From Orobanche coerulescens (taxonomy: Eukaryota > Streptophyta > Magnoliopsida > Lamiales > Orobanchaceae): a stretch of 64,000 bases of DNA. A program made the position numbers and the translations under genes. Of this stretch, positions 10,894 to 22,562 are shown piece by piece. Numbering within the stretch: the stretch's first letter is position 1; the number at the start of each line of letters is the position of its first letter. The notes below the pieces were generated by a model. That model saw only the letters and a program-made list of their open reading frames with translations. It did no database searches and was not told the origin of the DNA. The stretch is taken from assembly GCA_033398695.1 (NCBI GenBank), contig CM065802.1, forward strand, positions 81,330,096 through 81,394,095, written 5' to 3'.

Positions 10894-12147
10894 TGTAATA
10901 CCCGGATGTGAAATCATTTATTTTCATTGTCGCTTTGTAATTTTTCACTTATTAATAATCATTCATCATCCACATTCATTCATTCGTGTTCACCGTTCGG
11001 AGTAACTTTGAGTCGTGTATCGATGTTGTTCATTGTTTCAAACATGCTTGAGAATCGAGCTGAGAATATTATCTTGATTGTTGTAATTGCTTCGTTAGTC
11101 GATGTTGATATTGGAGTTCATGCCATTTCAAAATTTACTCCTTGTTCGGATCGTGCTATTGTTGGGCAAACCCTTGTAATCATTACTTGGAACCACCGTT
11201 TTGGGGTTTCCGCACTTCAATTTCTTGTTAATGTTCCCAAGTATCGAATCCTATTGCTTTTATACTCTTCCCGGGTCATTTTTCGTCATTTTTGGGGCCG
11301 AATAGTGTGCGCCGCGGCACACACCTTGTGCATTTGGGCTGGAAACCGCATGTACTGCGAGACGCGGCCCATGCTGGCCGGACCGCAGCACTAAGCGGAT
11401 GCGCTGGGCAGTTTTTGGCCTTGGGCCGCGGCACACTCAGCCCGTGTCACGGCACACAATGTAGATCGCCTATTTAAGCGTATTTCGTGAGAGGAATGCT
11501 CATTTCATCATTCTCCTTCCTCCTTCTCTCCTTGGGCGATCTTGTGGGCGATTTTTGAGCGTTTTTGCATCAACTTTATCGGACGATTTCATCTTCTTCA
11601 AGTTGTGGTGTGGATTAACAATATATTTGTGGATTCTTCATCCTAATCCAAGGTAATTTCTTCAACCCTAGGTTCGATTTTGAGTTGGAGCATGATGTTT
11701 TGGATGATATGATCATGATTTGTGATGGATATACGTATGATTATGAGTTTTTATGAGTTATCATTGGATTGTAGGAAGTTTTACTCAAGAACACTTTGAA
11801 GGTTGACTTGGAATTGGGATTTTCAATTGGATGTTGTCATGATTTCGATTTGGGTATTCCTATGGGTTTATCGATTGTGTTGATGGTGTTTTGTTGGTTT
11901 GAATCATTCATTAGAGGTTGGTTTTCGACACATTTGGGATTAGTTGTAAATAATGGGATATTGTTTACAAAGCGTTTGTCTAAATGCTTCAATGAGTTTG
12001 AATTTATTGTATCGACCTCTTGAATTAGTTATGATCACTATTGATACGTATATTAAGCGAAGTGTTGGTAATTGTGTTATTCAAGGTTGTTCGAGCGACC
12101 GATATCTCCATTAAGGACGATTGTTCAAGAATGGATATTGCATCACC
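10894..12147 (+). repeat. 3' LTR (5' portion) of the chromovirus, cut by the multimer
   Basis: The LTR begins TGTAATACCCGG after the polypurine tract and runs 1.25 kb until the multimer interrupts it at 12148. It has a GC-rich array of GCCGCGGCAC-type motifs at about 11300-11460 directly before a TATTTAAG box (11471-11478), then an AT-rich stretch with no coding signal. The remaining LTR should lie to the right of the multimer, off-window. Bases 12143-12147 (TCACC) are the expected target duplication of the multimer. Confidence 0.75.
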
Positions 12148-12452
12148 TGTAATATCCGGAATTTCTACTACTGTTGTTTGATATTATTTTATCCGAGTTA
12201 TATTGTACAGCGTGGAATATGTACAGTATGGATAAAATAAATAAAGGACGGAGATGCAAGTATCGATATAATTGTCGTATCTTGGTTGACAGTTGCATTG
12301 AGGATATTATGTATCAGGTTATCGTACTTTCGATATAGGGTATATCGTATAAGAATGTTATTGGATCCAATATATGTATTCAGTATGTGTGTATGTGTTT
12401 TCGGTATGTCGATACAGGCGGTAACAGTTGAAATTGGCTAAGTATAGCATAC

Positions 12453-12844
12453 TTAGCGTACGCTAATGTTGAAGACTTACGTACGCTAAATCACAAGAGT
12501 TACGTACGTTATGGCCGAGACATTACGTACGTAATAAGTGGAATCGGACAGGATCGAGTCGTGGTCGGCAGGTGGGCCCGATGTCGGCAGTGGATGTAGA
12601 CCGGCGAGTCAACCCCGACCATTACGTACGCTACGCATGTAGTATTACGTACGTAATATGGGTATGGTACTGTAGCAAGTCAACGTACGTATTACATACG
12701 TTATTAAGGAATTGTTACGTACGTAAGTATGTTAACGAAACAGGTCAGTTAGTTCTGGAATGAGATTACGTACGCTATGAAGGACACATAGCGTACGCTA
12801 AGCTGCATTACATACGTTAGTACTGATGGTTAACGTACGTAACG
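12453..12844 (+). promoter_or_regulatory. TTACGTACGTAA palindrome array upstream of TATA, LTR1
   Basis: About a dozen copies of TTACGTACGTAA, TTAGCGTACGCTAA or close variants in 390 bp. The array ends 12 bp before TATAAAA (12857-12863). The same array is in LTR2 and LTR3. It is probably the U3 promoter/enhancer, inferred from position. Confidence 0.65.
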
Positions 12845-12856
12845 ATCGATGCAGTT

Positions 12857-12863
12857 TATAAAA
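12857..12863 (+). promoter_or_regulatory. TATA box of LTR1
   Basis: TATAAAA follows the palindrome array and precedes a pyrimidine-rich stretch. Identical boxes lie in LTR2 (22967-22973) and LTR3 (47235-47241). Confidence 0.6.
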
Positions 12864-14393
12864 TGAAGTCCGTTCTTTCATTTCACATCAGCACCTCACT
12901 TCGTTTTTTGTATCCAAACACCGAGAGAGATAGAGTTAGCTCTCCTAAGTCGATTTTGAGCTTGAGGACTTGGATTTGAGGCTTGGATATGGAGCTATGG
13001 TTGATTCTTGAAGTAATTGCTAGTGTTTTTCATCTTCTAAGAGCTAAGTTGGATAATCCTCCCTTTTATTTTGGATTTTCGATGTTTTTATTGATGAATG
13101 ATTCGTATGAATATGATTAAGGGCTTGTTGTTACGATTCTTGAGTATATACGAGGTATTTTTTGAAGGAAGATGATGATATGTTGGTTTATGCCTTGAAT
13201 ATGTTGATTATGATTATGAAATCATAGAGTTCTTGATGTTCTTGGTATTATTATCCATATTTGATCCGTATGATGATGATTAGGGAGTTGTTGTTACAAT
13301 CCTTGAGGTTATGTAGAGTGTATGTTGAAGAATATGATGATTCATGACTTGGATTACGAATTGGAAGATTATCTTCATGTTAAAAGGATATCGAGTTATG
13401 TTGTTTTAATGGTTATGAACATGAGTTCGAATCCCTTAGTGTTCTTGAGGAACTTTTGATAAATTTAACATAGCAAGACGATCGTATGTTGAATTAATCG
13501 GATTATGAATCATGTTGTGGTTTTGAGTTCGTAATTGTTTGAGTTGGATTGTCCGGACTTGTGTCTAATCGAGATATTGTGGAACCGTTGGGGTTTCTTG
13601 ATCGGTTGTAATAATTGATTATGATCATCGAGTTGTAGTTTGTATTGTAGATATCGTTGAATCGTTGAGATGATTTGGTTGGTCGTTTCGGTTCTTAATT
13701 GTTATCGGATATGTGTTATTTGATTACTTCGATAGGTTGAGATTATTGATCGGTGATTAGAACCATATGTTGCGGTCGTGTTCGAGTACGTTCGTGAATT
13801 GCGTTGGTCGGGGCCGAGGAGCTCGTAGACGAAGGCATTGTGACAGGTAGCGGATTAATCATCGTCGTATCGGTATCGAGGCAAGTTATTACTTGCTCAG
13901 TTATAATGTTTAATGAATGATTTCAGTTTCATTTCGTTTATAATGCATATAGCGATGATTATTATTGTGAACTCTGGGTATTTGGATTGGATACCGTTCT
14001 CCCGATTCTGGGAGTTAAATCATAATGTATATGATTTATTTCAGTTATTGGTATATTTGGGTATCGAGGATACATTGTGATAAAAACGAGGATTCGAGTA
14101 TTTATGGTTCATAATACGTTTGGATCGTCGAGCGTTGCGGATAATCGTCGGTGATGATTGGACATCGAGGTTGCTCCCGAAGGACTCGGGGCAAGTATTC
14201 CATATTGATTATGGTTTAGTGTTATTTATTTTGGTCTCGTACATTTTCTTTCATGTTGTTGAATATGAAGTCGTCCTAGTAAATTGTCATGTTGTCATGC
14301 ATGTTATGTTGTTCATGTTGATGAACGTGTTGATTTGCATATGTGTATGCATATTGTGTTGTTTATGTTGTGTAAATAATCCGATGGGATTAT

Positions 14394-14720
14394 GAGGATC
14401 TATGCTGAGGGCGCTGGATCGAATGTCCACCATGCGTTGGTTTGACGGTATCATCATGGGGATCTATGCTGAGGGCGCTGAATCGTTGGATAGGTTTTCC
14501 ACCATGCGTTGGTTCGACGGGATCATCATGGGGATCTATGCTGAGGGCGCTGGATCGTTGGATTACCAGTATTGTGTTGATGGAATCTTGTGAATTCGCA
14601 TCATTGATTTTATCATGTGTTGTTGTTCATATGTGTATTGTTGGTTATCCACCTTATGCTGATCTGATAGGATCAACAAAGGGATCTATGCTGAGGGCGC
14701 TGGATCGTCGGATTTCCATG
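14394..14720 (+). repeat. Tandem repeats in LTR1 (GGATCTATGCTGAGGGCGCT units)
   Basis: Three consecutive units of about 63-72 bp beginning GGATCTATGCTGAGGGCG and containing CCACCATGCGTTGG and GACGGGATCATCATGG, plus a fourth copy at about 14680. Equivalent repeats are at 24505-24830 and 48655-48980. A reverse-complement relative lies in the Gypsy-A LTR at 8706-8855. Confidence 0.8.
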
Positions 14721-15429
14721 AGTATACATCATTGTTATTGTTGTGATCATATTGACGTGGTCATATGAGTATGCATTTGTAGGTCTTGTGTTAGGACTGT
14801 GTCCGTATTATATTGATCTGATCTCGGATTAGACTGATATGATTGTCGTGGCACTTCATATCTCGAGGTATGTTCCATATTTCTTTTGGTATTTGTCTTT
14901 GATGGACAATCGGTTATCGTCTTGGGATTTGATGATGTTATTCGATGGATCGTATTGGTCAGAAATGGTATATTTCCATATCATGAGTTGTTTATGATAA
15001 TTTGAGAATATTGAGTATTGTTTGAGGTACAATACAGATATTATGTTCGAGTTTATTGGTTAATTCGAGTACGAGATGTGAAATGTGATAATGGTTATTC
15101 TGATGAGAATTACTTGAGTAAGTAAAGTTATGGCGGTAAGATTACGTTGGTCGTATTCTTATGTTGTATTCTCATTGGTATGTAATTATTAATGTGATGT
15201 GACGGTTATCATTGTTGGATATTATGGCTGACCCCGTCGTGGGATTTCTTTTTAGGTTCTTGGAGTATCGAGCTTGTAGCGGTCGTGAAGAGATGAGCTT
15301 CCCGGAGGATACTGGCTAGGATATGTTTATTTCCATTAAGTTCGTGATTGGTTCTTGTATTCCGCTGCTAGAGTATCTTTATGGTTGGTCTCACTACGCC
15401 ATAAGTGCTCATATGCAATGCCTGTTTAT

Positions 15430-15620
15430 TGTTGCAGAAGACACAAAAAGTGTTGCCTTAGGCCAAAGGCAACACCAAACTCCTGTTGCCAATACGGCCA
15501 TTGCCTTTGAAACCTAAGGCAACACTTTTAGTCTCTACTGCAACAACGGAAAAGTATTGCATTACGCCTCTAATGCAACAACATAATCAAGTAAGGCAAC
15601 AACAAACGATGTTGCCTAAG
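15430..15620. repeat. CACTA1 left subterminal repeats
   Basis: Repeated short motifs GTTGCCTTA, GGCAACA and TTGCAAC in both orientations next to the TIR. Motifs of this kind are the expected binding sites for a TNPA-like protein in En/Spm elements. The matching right-hand set is TGCAACACC at about 19198-19370. Confidence 0.7.
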
Positions 15621-15654
15621 ATTTCAAAAAGAACAAAAAAAAGAACGTAGGGAC

Positions 15655-15800
15655 ACATGTGCCACATCATCACTGGGTCCCACCTTTGTGCCACACCATC
15701 AGTGGGTCCCATCTTGATGCCACATCAGCAGTGGGGCCCACATTCGTCACTAGTGGCTCTATATTTGCACAACGTCAGCAATGGGCCCACATCTATGCCA
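15655..15800 (+). repeat. Degenerate tandem repeat in CACTA1
   Basis: Four imperfect units of about 35 bp with the pattern GCCACATCA...GTGGGTCCCA. This continues the subterminal repeat zone; no coding function is seen. Confidence 0.65.
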
Positions 15801-16794
15801 CATCATTAATTTTTTGTAATACTACTTTTATAAAATACAATAGCAACTAAAGTAAAAGACAACACTTCAAACAAATATTTTGAAATAACCATTTTATTCT
15901 TACATCAACCCATCCAAAATAAATCAAGGCAGCCAAAAACCAACAAGGATGCCAATACAAAATACAAAATCCTAAATTCATACAAAGCAACAAACCACCA
16001 ATTTAACTTCAAAAGTACCAAAACCAAGTAACACCACCAATTTAACTTAAAAGTACAAAATTATGAAGTCTAAATACAAGTGATAGAAAGTTACATATTG
16101 AAATAAATGATAAATGGTACCCCCTTGAGTCATAAGAGTACCATTATCATCTTGATCACTTGATCTCGTTGCACAAAATTCTCAAATATCCAAGTTGAGG
16201 CTGGGACTAGCTTCTCCCACTCTGCCAAATGCTATTCAAAAAATCCACATTAGGATGATTGATTGAAAGAAATGTGCATATTTGGAAGATTTCTTGTTAT
16301 ATTCATCTGGTTGTAGTGGAAAGTCCAGAAAGAAATTAGTAGGACATTTATCAACAAGGTCGTAAAATATAGAATAAACTAACAATTCGGGCCTGAAATT
16401 AAATAACTACAACCTTTATTCCTTATTATGAGCCAATTCTATCCATTCAAGCAAACCAAAATTTCCCATAAGTTAGACTATCAAAAAACTAGTATACCCT
16501 GAAATCCCACTTGATGTCGCAGACTGCAGAGAAAGAGGACTTAGACCAATCAGCATAAATGAGGGGTGTTGTTGAGGGGTTCAGTAAATATGGCAAGAAC
16601 AATTACATGATGTAAGTAATACCTGAATGGAAATAGTAGCGAAAGATGTTGCTCCAATATCATAACCATACAATAGTCCTCCAAAAGCGGGGAACAATGT
16701 CGTTGAGTCATTAATCATATCAAAATATCAGTACTAAATGCATGATTTCAGTACTTCAAAGTTTGACAAAAATAATTCAAAAATCTTTATTCAT

Positions 16795-16836
16795 ACACAC
16801 ACGCGCACACGCACGCACACACATACACACACACAA
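16795..16836. repeat. (CA)n-rich microsatellite
   Basis: An imperfect CACACA/CGCACA run of about 40 bp inside CACTA1. It produces spurious Val/Cys-rich frames on the minus strand. Confidence 0.85.
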
Positions 16837-17262
16837 TATATGGGACGCTGAGATTTGCCCTGCCATAAGACAGGTTAAGATAACCACAAGTGTAGACGCG
16901 CAAAAAATTCTTACTCCAAACAACTTGCCATCGGTTAAAGCAACCACGACTAATTTCAAAGTTACAAACATTTTGTTGAGAACCAATCTTGTACCGACGT
17001 TTGGATGCCCCTTCCCGGTAACTAAAATACATGGGGGTATTTTAAATAAAATTTATCCTCGAACAACCTCCAAAAAATTGCATGTTCTATGGATAAATTG
17101 TCTAATGTTGCTACATTGGTATCTGTTAATGTTGTGTCCTAGAGTGTACGAAAAAAGCTCCAGACAGCTAATAGGTTCTTGTTTGACTAATGTAAGAGCA
17201 TCAAAGCTTGTTTTGTAGTTTTACCTTTAATACAAGGTCAATTATAAAACATAGATTCAGAA

Positions 17263-18400
17263 TTAATGCTCCAAGATTTTGATCTTCTCAAGGCAGTTTA
17301 GCATTTGTTGATGGGCAGCGGCAGGTAGGCGATCCCCCAATGATAATTTGTAATGTTCAAATTTTGACTTATCACACTTCAAAGCAGCATTTTTCCAGGC
17401 CTTTATACTTCCTGAAAATATGGATTTTTCCAAGTAAAACATGTAACGCAACCATACACGTAAAATTTGCAGGATATGGCAACTAGTAAATTCTAGAAAG
17501 TCCCACGACTCCCACCACATGAAAATGTCATGAGATTGTTCCATAGAATAAAAAAGATTACGAGTATATTATCAAAAAATGAATAAAACAAATTCAGCAT
17601 TTATGGTTACATTCCCCTTAGCAAGTACTCATCTCGTTTCTATAACTTCAATTCTGATCATCTTCCCCGCTCAAGATATATTGTATGATCTCTACATGTA
17701 GAATTAACAGCAGACACACAATCCCCCTTCATATTGGGTCACTTTTCTTGGAAGTATATTATCATCACATGGCAAAAACTTCTGTAAGACCCTCTTACAT
17801 AATTTCGTAAGACACGGTCGAAAATGCGATTAATGAACAAACAACAATATTCAGAAAAAATTACTTGTCCAGGAACTCTTGATCCACCACTGCGGAAATA
17901 TCCAAGAGCGGGTTTCCCATTCCCAGAATCAGACATATACAAACATATACATACCTGTATACAAACATATACAAACATATGATTTATTAAATATACATTA
18001 AAATACATACCTGTTGGTTGTTGCGGCAGGGCATCGCGGGGGGGAGGGCGTCGCCAGCGCGGAGGGAAGGGTCGCGTCGCGGAAGGGAGGGGAGGGCGTT
18101 ATGTCGCGGACGGGGGGGAAAGGCGTCGCGTCGCGGAGGGAAGGGGAGGGCGTCGCGGCGGCTGAACTGAGGGGAGAGGAGGGCGTCGATTCGCAGAGGG
18201 AAGGGGAGGGCCTCGCGGCGGCTGAACCGAGGGAAGGGGAGGACTCGCGGCGGCTGAGTGAGTGCCAGAACAGTGAGGGGAGAGAGGAGAAGAAGAACCA
18301 GAAGAGAGAAGAGGGGAGAACGAGGGAGGCGGTGAGAAGAGGGAGTAGGGTTAGGGGGTTATAAGGGGGGATCAGACGGTCCTCATGAAGGGGAGATTAA
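17263..18400 (-). pseudogene. Probable captured host-gene exons in CACTA1 (unidentified)
   Basis: Three exon-like blocks read on the minus strand. A GC-rich block (about 18364-18010) has leader-like CCCTAACCCTA and CT-rich sequence and ends CAACAG|GTATGT. A middle block (17954-17865), entered after TATACAG and left at ACAA|GTAATT, encodes MSDSGNGKPALGYF and RSGGSRVPGQ. A last block (17411-17263), entered after TTTTCAG, encodes IKAWKNAALKCDKSKF, LPAAAHQQMLNCLEKI and a stop. Splice-like borders and coding-like residues suggest a fragment of an expressed gene carried by the transposon (transduplication). I do not recognise the gene. Further exons may lie at 16130-16240. The alternative is chance frames in old host sequence. 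Confidence 0.4.
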
Positions 18401-18659
18401 TAATCTCAATCGGACGGCTCCGATTAAAAGAGCTGTCATGGGCTTTGGACCGAGTTCGGGTTGGATAATAAAAATATTATAACGGGCCGGGTTGGGCCAA
18501 AATATTATGACAAAACAGATAAGATAATATAACCACACCAGCAAAATACACTTAGCAATCAATCAAATAGGGAAAAAAACTAGGAAAGCCTTGAGAAAGC
18601 ATTCAGATATAAACAAAAAAACAAATTTAATCCTTCAAATCAAATCCAAAATAAAAAGT

Positions 18660-19200
18660 TCAAAATACCTTTTTAATTGACGGATCGAGAATTAAAGAAA
18701 TATTAATTAAAATACGGAACCTACCACATCGTTTTCTAAAAACGCTATGCAAGTGTACTGTTACATAGCGCTTCCTAATTAAACAATATATAAGTATTTT
18801 TAAAAAGAATTGTTTATTTTTTATAATTTAAAATTTTGATATTTTATTATTAAAATTTATAATGTGTATTTATATTAAATAATTTAAATATATATAAGTT
18901 ATAATTTATATTATATTATATATCAAACTTTGAAAATAAAACATATATCATAATTTAAATTTCATTATATATATTGATAATATATTAAACTTTAAAATTA
19001 TAAAAAATATTTATAATTTTTAATTACAATATTAAAAAATATAATAAGTATTTATATTAAATATAAATAATTTAAATCAAAATTATCATATGTTATATAT
19101 CAAACTTTAATAGTAAAAAATTATCAAAATTTAAATTTCATTTCATTGTGCTTGTTTTTGACAATAACTTGAAAAAATTATTAAAAAATTAGATATAATG
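18660..19200. other. AT-rich stretch of CACTA1, no gene
   Basis: Extremely A+T-rich sequence with TATATA runs between the GC-rich block and the right subterminal repeats. No coding or RNA signal is seen. Confidence 0.7.
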
Positions 19201-19679
19201 CAACACCATCACAGGTGTTGCGCGACGTGCAACACCATTTTTATCTTGCAACACCAAATGTATATCTAGTGCAATACTATTTCAGTAGTGTTTCAAATGA
19301 TCAAAAGTCAGCAATCTATTGAAACACTTTGGTGGCAACACTAGCTAAAAGCATTGCCTATCAGCACTTATGGCGTAGTGTCTTTTTCCGCTGCGTGAGT
19401 ATTTTGAAATGCTATTTCAGTATCTGGTAACTGAGATTACTTTGGAAATCATTTTCTAAACTTTTGAGTGTCGGCCGTTTGGCCTTGCGATTTCAAATGA
19501 GTTTTTATAACAGTTTTTGATAAATGGATTTTATAAGTCTTTGTGCATTTTTAAAGATAGTTCCGCCGTTGGCCTCTTGGTCATTTGTAAATGTTTTGTG
19601 AAAATTCTTTTAGCCTTGTGGGTTCCATCTCGGGGCCCACGGCGCTGTAATATTTCCGGTTAAATCTGGGGGTGTTACA

Positions 19680-22258
19680 GAATATGGTATCGGAGCTTAG
19701 GTTGAGAAAACCTAGGCATTTGGTTCGAGTTGGGTCGTGTTTTTGTTGCGTCATTTGAGTTGTCGATTGACAAATATTAGAGCCGTGAGTCTTTGTTGTT
19801 CACTCAGGCTTGTGCGTTATCCGATTTGCCAGTATCGTACTGGGCTTGTTATAACTTTTCCAAATGGTGTTAACGAGATTCTCTGGAATGAGATGTATTG
19901 TGTTCTTGAGTCGAACTGATTTGGCAAATGTGTGTTTTGAAAATATCTGTGTCGAGTATTTTCTAGAGTTGAGACATGTGCCAGTATCACGAGGAATCGT
20001 CGGCTTCACGATCTGTAAGTATTTGGATGTTTTGAATTTCATTGAGATTTATTGCCGTTCTAAGTTGATAAGTTTTGATATTCAGCAGAATATTATGCGT
20101 TACAGTATGAGATGTCAGAGTGAGACAGGATTGATGATCTTGAGAAACTATGATTTTTGAAATCAGTATGTTCGGTAGATTTTGGAACGGAATTGTACAT
20201 TTGGGAGAAGGTTGTGGATGGTTGAGAAAAACATGTAGTCATGATAGATCATTTTGTGATACATGAAACCGCTTTTGAACATTTGAAAATGATACTTTTC
20301 AAAATGAATGTTTCACAGATGTTTTACAGAAAATGATTTTTTGGCCGAGACCCAATCGATTTTGAAATAGTTTTGTAACTCAGGACTTGGAGTCCGAAAA
20401 GAGTTTTCTACTTTTTAAACTTCTTGTAATGCGGAAAGAGATACGGGCGGAGACCCTAATGTTTCAAAAGGCTTTTTCTTGTTTTCTAAAACTCCCGAGA
20501 TTTGTAAAATACTTTACCAATCGTTTACCTATGTTATTTCCGCCTATCGAGGCTTTGGTTTATTTGTTCAAATGGAACTTCTCGGGAAGTCTTTCGCTGT
20601 GTTTGATTTGTTGATTTGTTTCAATGTTTTGTCATATCATATTTGAGGTGATCCAGGATGGGTAAATGGTTGACGTTGCGAGTCATACATGGAAAAGGAG
20701 TTTTATCGGAGTCTATATATTGAGGTTTTGGAACTCGATCGTGTGGTTTCCGTTGGAATGTCAATGGATTTGGCGACAAGCCGAAGTGGTATACAGGAGT
20801 ATGGATATGAACAAGCATTTTCATAAATTCCATTTTATTTAATCGTGTATATTCGAAAAGAATTTTTATCGAGAACTTGACACGAGCGAGCCGGTTGGTT
20901 CGAAAATTGATTTTGCAGTCTTACCAAAAAAATTATGTTTTGAGTTGTGAAAATTTTGAAAGAATCGAAAATTTGTCTTTTGACAAGACCATATGATTTC
21001 AAACTGGTTTTGAAAATGTGATTAATAACCATACGCATTTAGTGTATATTACATATCATGGTGAAGTTGTGAGTGTGACTCACGAACTGGATAATATATC
21101 GATGTGGAACGAGGAATAGGGATCTGAACCTTGGTATGGTCGTTTGGTTATGCAAGGATGATCGATTGATTTATCGGATAAGAGAAATATGTCGTGTGTT
21201 GTAGAATCATGCACATAATGTAATTTTGGAACTTTGGATTTTGTGAAACCGGGATATATGTGCTATGTGATTCCATTGGTATGGTAATATTATGACTTTA
21301 CCATAATGATTTTGAATGATTTCTTTTGTAGATTTGGGGATGGTGACCCCATGTTGGTTGTTTTAGATGTTGAGCGGTCGTTTCTACTCCAGGTAAGATT
21401 GGTTATTTTCGTCGACTTGATTGGTTGTACGTATGCCGAGGAGTATGCTCACCAGTCGAGTATGTTTATTGAGATCCACGGTATGTGACTGGTGTGTCGT
21501 TTTGAGAACTTTATTCGTCCGTATATATGTCTCTGTGGTTCTGTGTGTATCGTATTGGAATTTACCGGATGAGGGTATTCCTGATTATTATCGCTCCTTC
21601 GTTGGTAATATTGGAGTTTATCATGTTGATGATATTCTCGATTGTGTTTGACCTCTGGTTGGTCATATTAGAGTTTATCATGTTGATGATATACTCGACT
21701 GTGTTTTGACTCTGGTTGGTCATATTGGAGTTTATCATATTGATGACAATCTCAGTTGTGTTTTGACCATTGGATTAATCGTATTAGAGATATCTTGTCG
21801 ATGGTATTCTCAGTTAATTTGTTGGTTGATCATTGTTAATGATCGTATAAGTATTCGAATTCTGTGTCGATGTTTCGGGATTGATTGTCATTGTTTTGGA
21901 CAGTTGTTTCACAGATATATCGGATATTATTCGTTTTATCGGAATTGGAACTTGATCATGCGATCAGGCAAACAGGATTTGTCACGGATAGATTATTTCA
22001 TCTGACGATGATATGATTTTGTTGAGAATCAAGGAATTGTGATTGTAAGCGTACTGGGACTGTACAGTGAGATCGCTTGCTAGTATCTCAGGAGATCGTC
22101 GACCTGCGTATTTGTAAGTGTGCTCTTTTCGTTATTCAGTAATGATGATTGATCGTTGTCGTGATGGTTTTGGGATATTTTGGTTGAACGGTATGTTTGT
22201 TTGTTTTTATGACGGATTGCAAGTTTCGAGGCCGAAACTTATTTTAAGTGGTTTAGAA
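19680..22258 (+). mobile_element. Multimer internal region 1 (non-coding)
   Basis: A 2.58 kb region between LTR1 and LTR2 with primer site TGGTATCGGAGC at 19685-19696. It holds about 3.3 tandem ~57 bp units at 21600-21785 (GTTTATCATGTTGATGA core) and ends with the hairpin 22222-22239 and TTTTAAGTGG before LTR2. The polypurine tract is poor. It is almost identical by eye to internal2 (43941-46527). The short frames are stop-rich and match no gag or pol motif. Confidence 0.85.
21600..21785 (+). repeat. Tandem ~57 bp repeats in internal1
   Basis: Three full units with the core GAGTTTATCATGTTGATGA and a partial fourth. The same array is in internal2 at about 45865-46050. Internal3 is cut before this point. 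Confidence 0.85.
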
Positions 22259-22562
22259 TGTAATATCCGGAATTTCTACTACTGTTGTTTGATATTATTT
22301 TATCCGAGTTATATTGTACAACGTGGAATCTGTACAGTATGGATAAAATAAATAAAGGACGGAGATGTAAGTATCGATATAATTGTCGTATCTGGTCGAC
22401 AGTTGCATTGAGGATATCGTGTATCAGGTTATCGTACTTTCGATATAGGGTATATCGTATAAGAATGTTATTGGATCCAATATATGTATTCAGTATGTGT
22501 GTATGTGTTTTCGGTATGTCGAGACAGGCGGTAACAGTTGAAATTGGCTAAGTATAGCATAC

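Larger units (their letters stand above)
15392..19380. mobile_element. CACTA1: 4.0 kb non-autonomous CACTA element
   Basis: Perfect 18 bp terminal inverted repeat CACTACGCCATAAGTGCT at 15392-15409, with its reverse complement at 19363-19380. A 3 bp target duplication TCT (15389-15391 and 19381-19383) flanks it. The intact site is seen in LTR2 and LTR3 as 'ttggtctttttccg'. The 5' subterminal region carries GTTGCC(T)TA/TGCAAC repeats (about 15430-15620) and the 3' side TGCAACACC repeats (about 19198-19370). No TNPD or TNPA transposase is recognisable, so mobility would need trans-acting proteins. The middle carries what look like captured gene exons on the minus strand (17263-18364). Confidence 0.92.
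12148..19679 (+). repeat. LTR1 of the multimer (with nested CACTA1)
   Basis: Starts TGTAATATCCGGAATTTC and ends GGGGGTGTTACA, interrupted by CACTA1 at 15392-19380. Without it the LTR is 3540 bp. It holds the palindrome array 12453-12844, TATA box 12857-12863, GCAAGTTATTACTTGC inverted repeat 13881-13896 and tandem repeats 14394-14720. The last ~300 bp (19384-19660) resemble LARD-A internal sequence at 56530-56815. Confidence 0.88.

Noticed and set aside
12572..12763. A 63-residue frame repeated at 22682 and 46951
   Set aside because: It is repeated only because the LTR is repeated. It overlaps the palindrome array upstream of the TATA box and has no family motif.
12453..12844. Regularly spaced short palindromes considered as a CRISPR-like array
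   Set aside because: Spacing is irregular, units are palindromic promoter-proximal motifs, and the DNA is a plant LTR.
14120..14395. A 91-residue hydrophobic frame repeated at 24229 and 48381
   Set aside because: It is rich in Val/Leu/Cys because of TGTTGT-rich sequence and is conserved only as part of the LTR. There is no independent evidence of coding.
16777..17032. Minus-strand frames with CVCVCACVCA-type runs
   Set aside because: Translation of a (CA)n microsatellite.
18014..18364. A plus-strand 116-residue Gly/Glu/Arg-rich frame
   Set aside because: A low-complexity GGGAGGG repeat frame. The opposite strand looks like a CT-rich gene leader, which is the better reading.
19685..19696. 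tRNA-like sequence
   Set aside because: Only the 12-base complement of a tRNA 3' end is present; it is a primer-binding site, not a tRNA gene.
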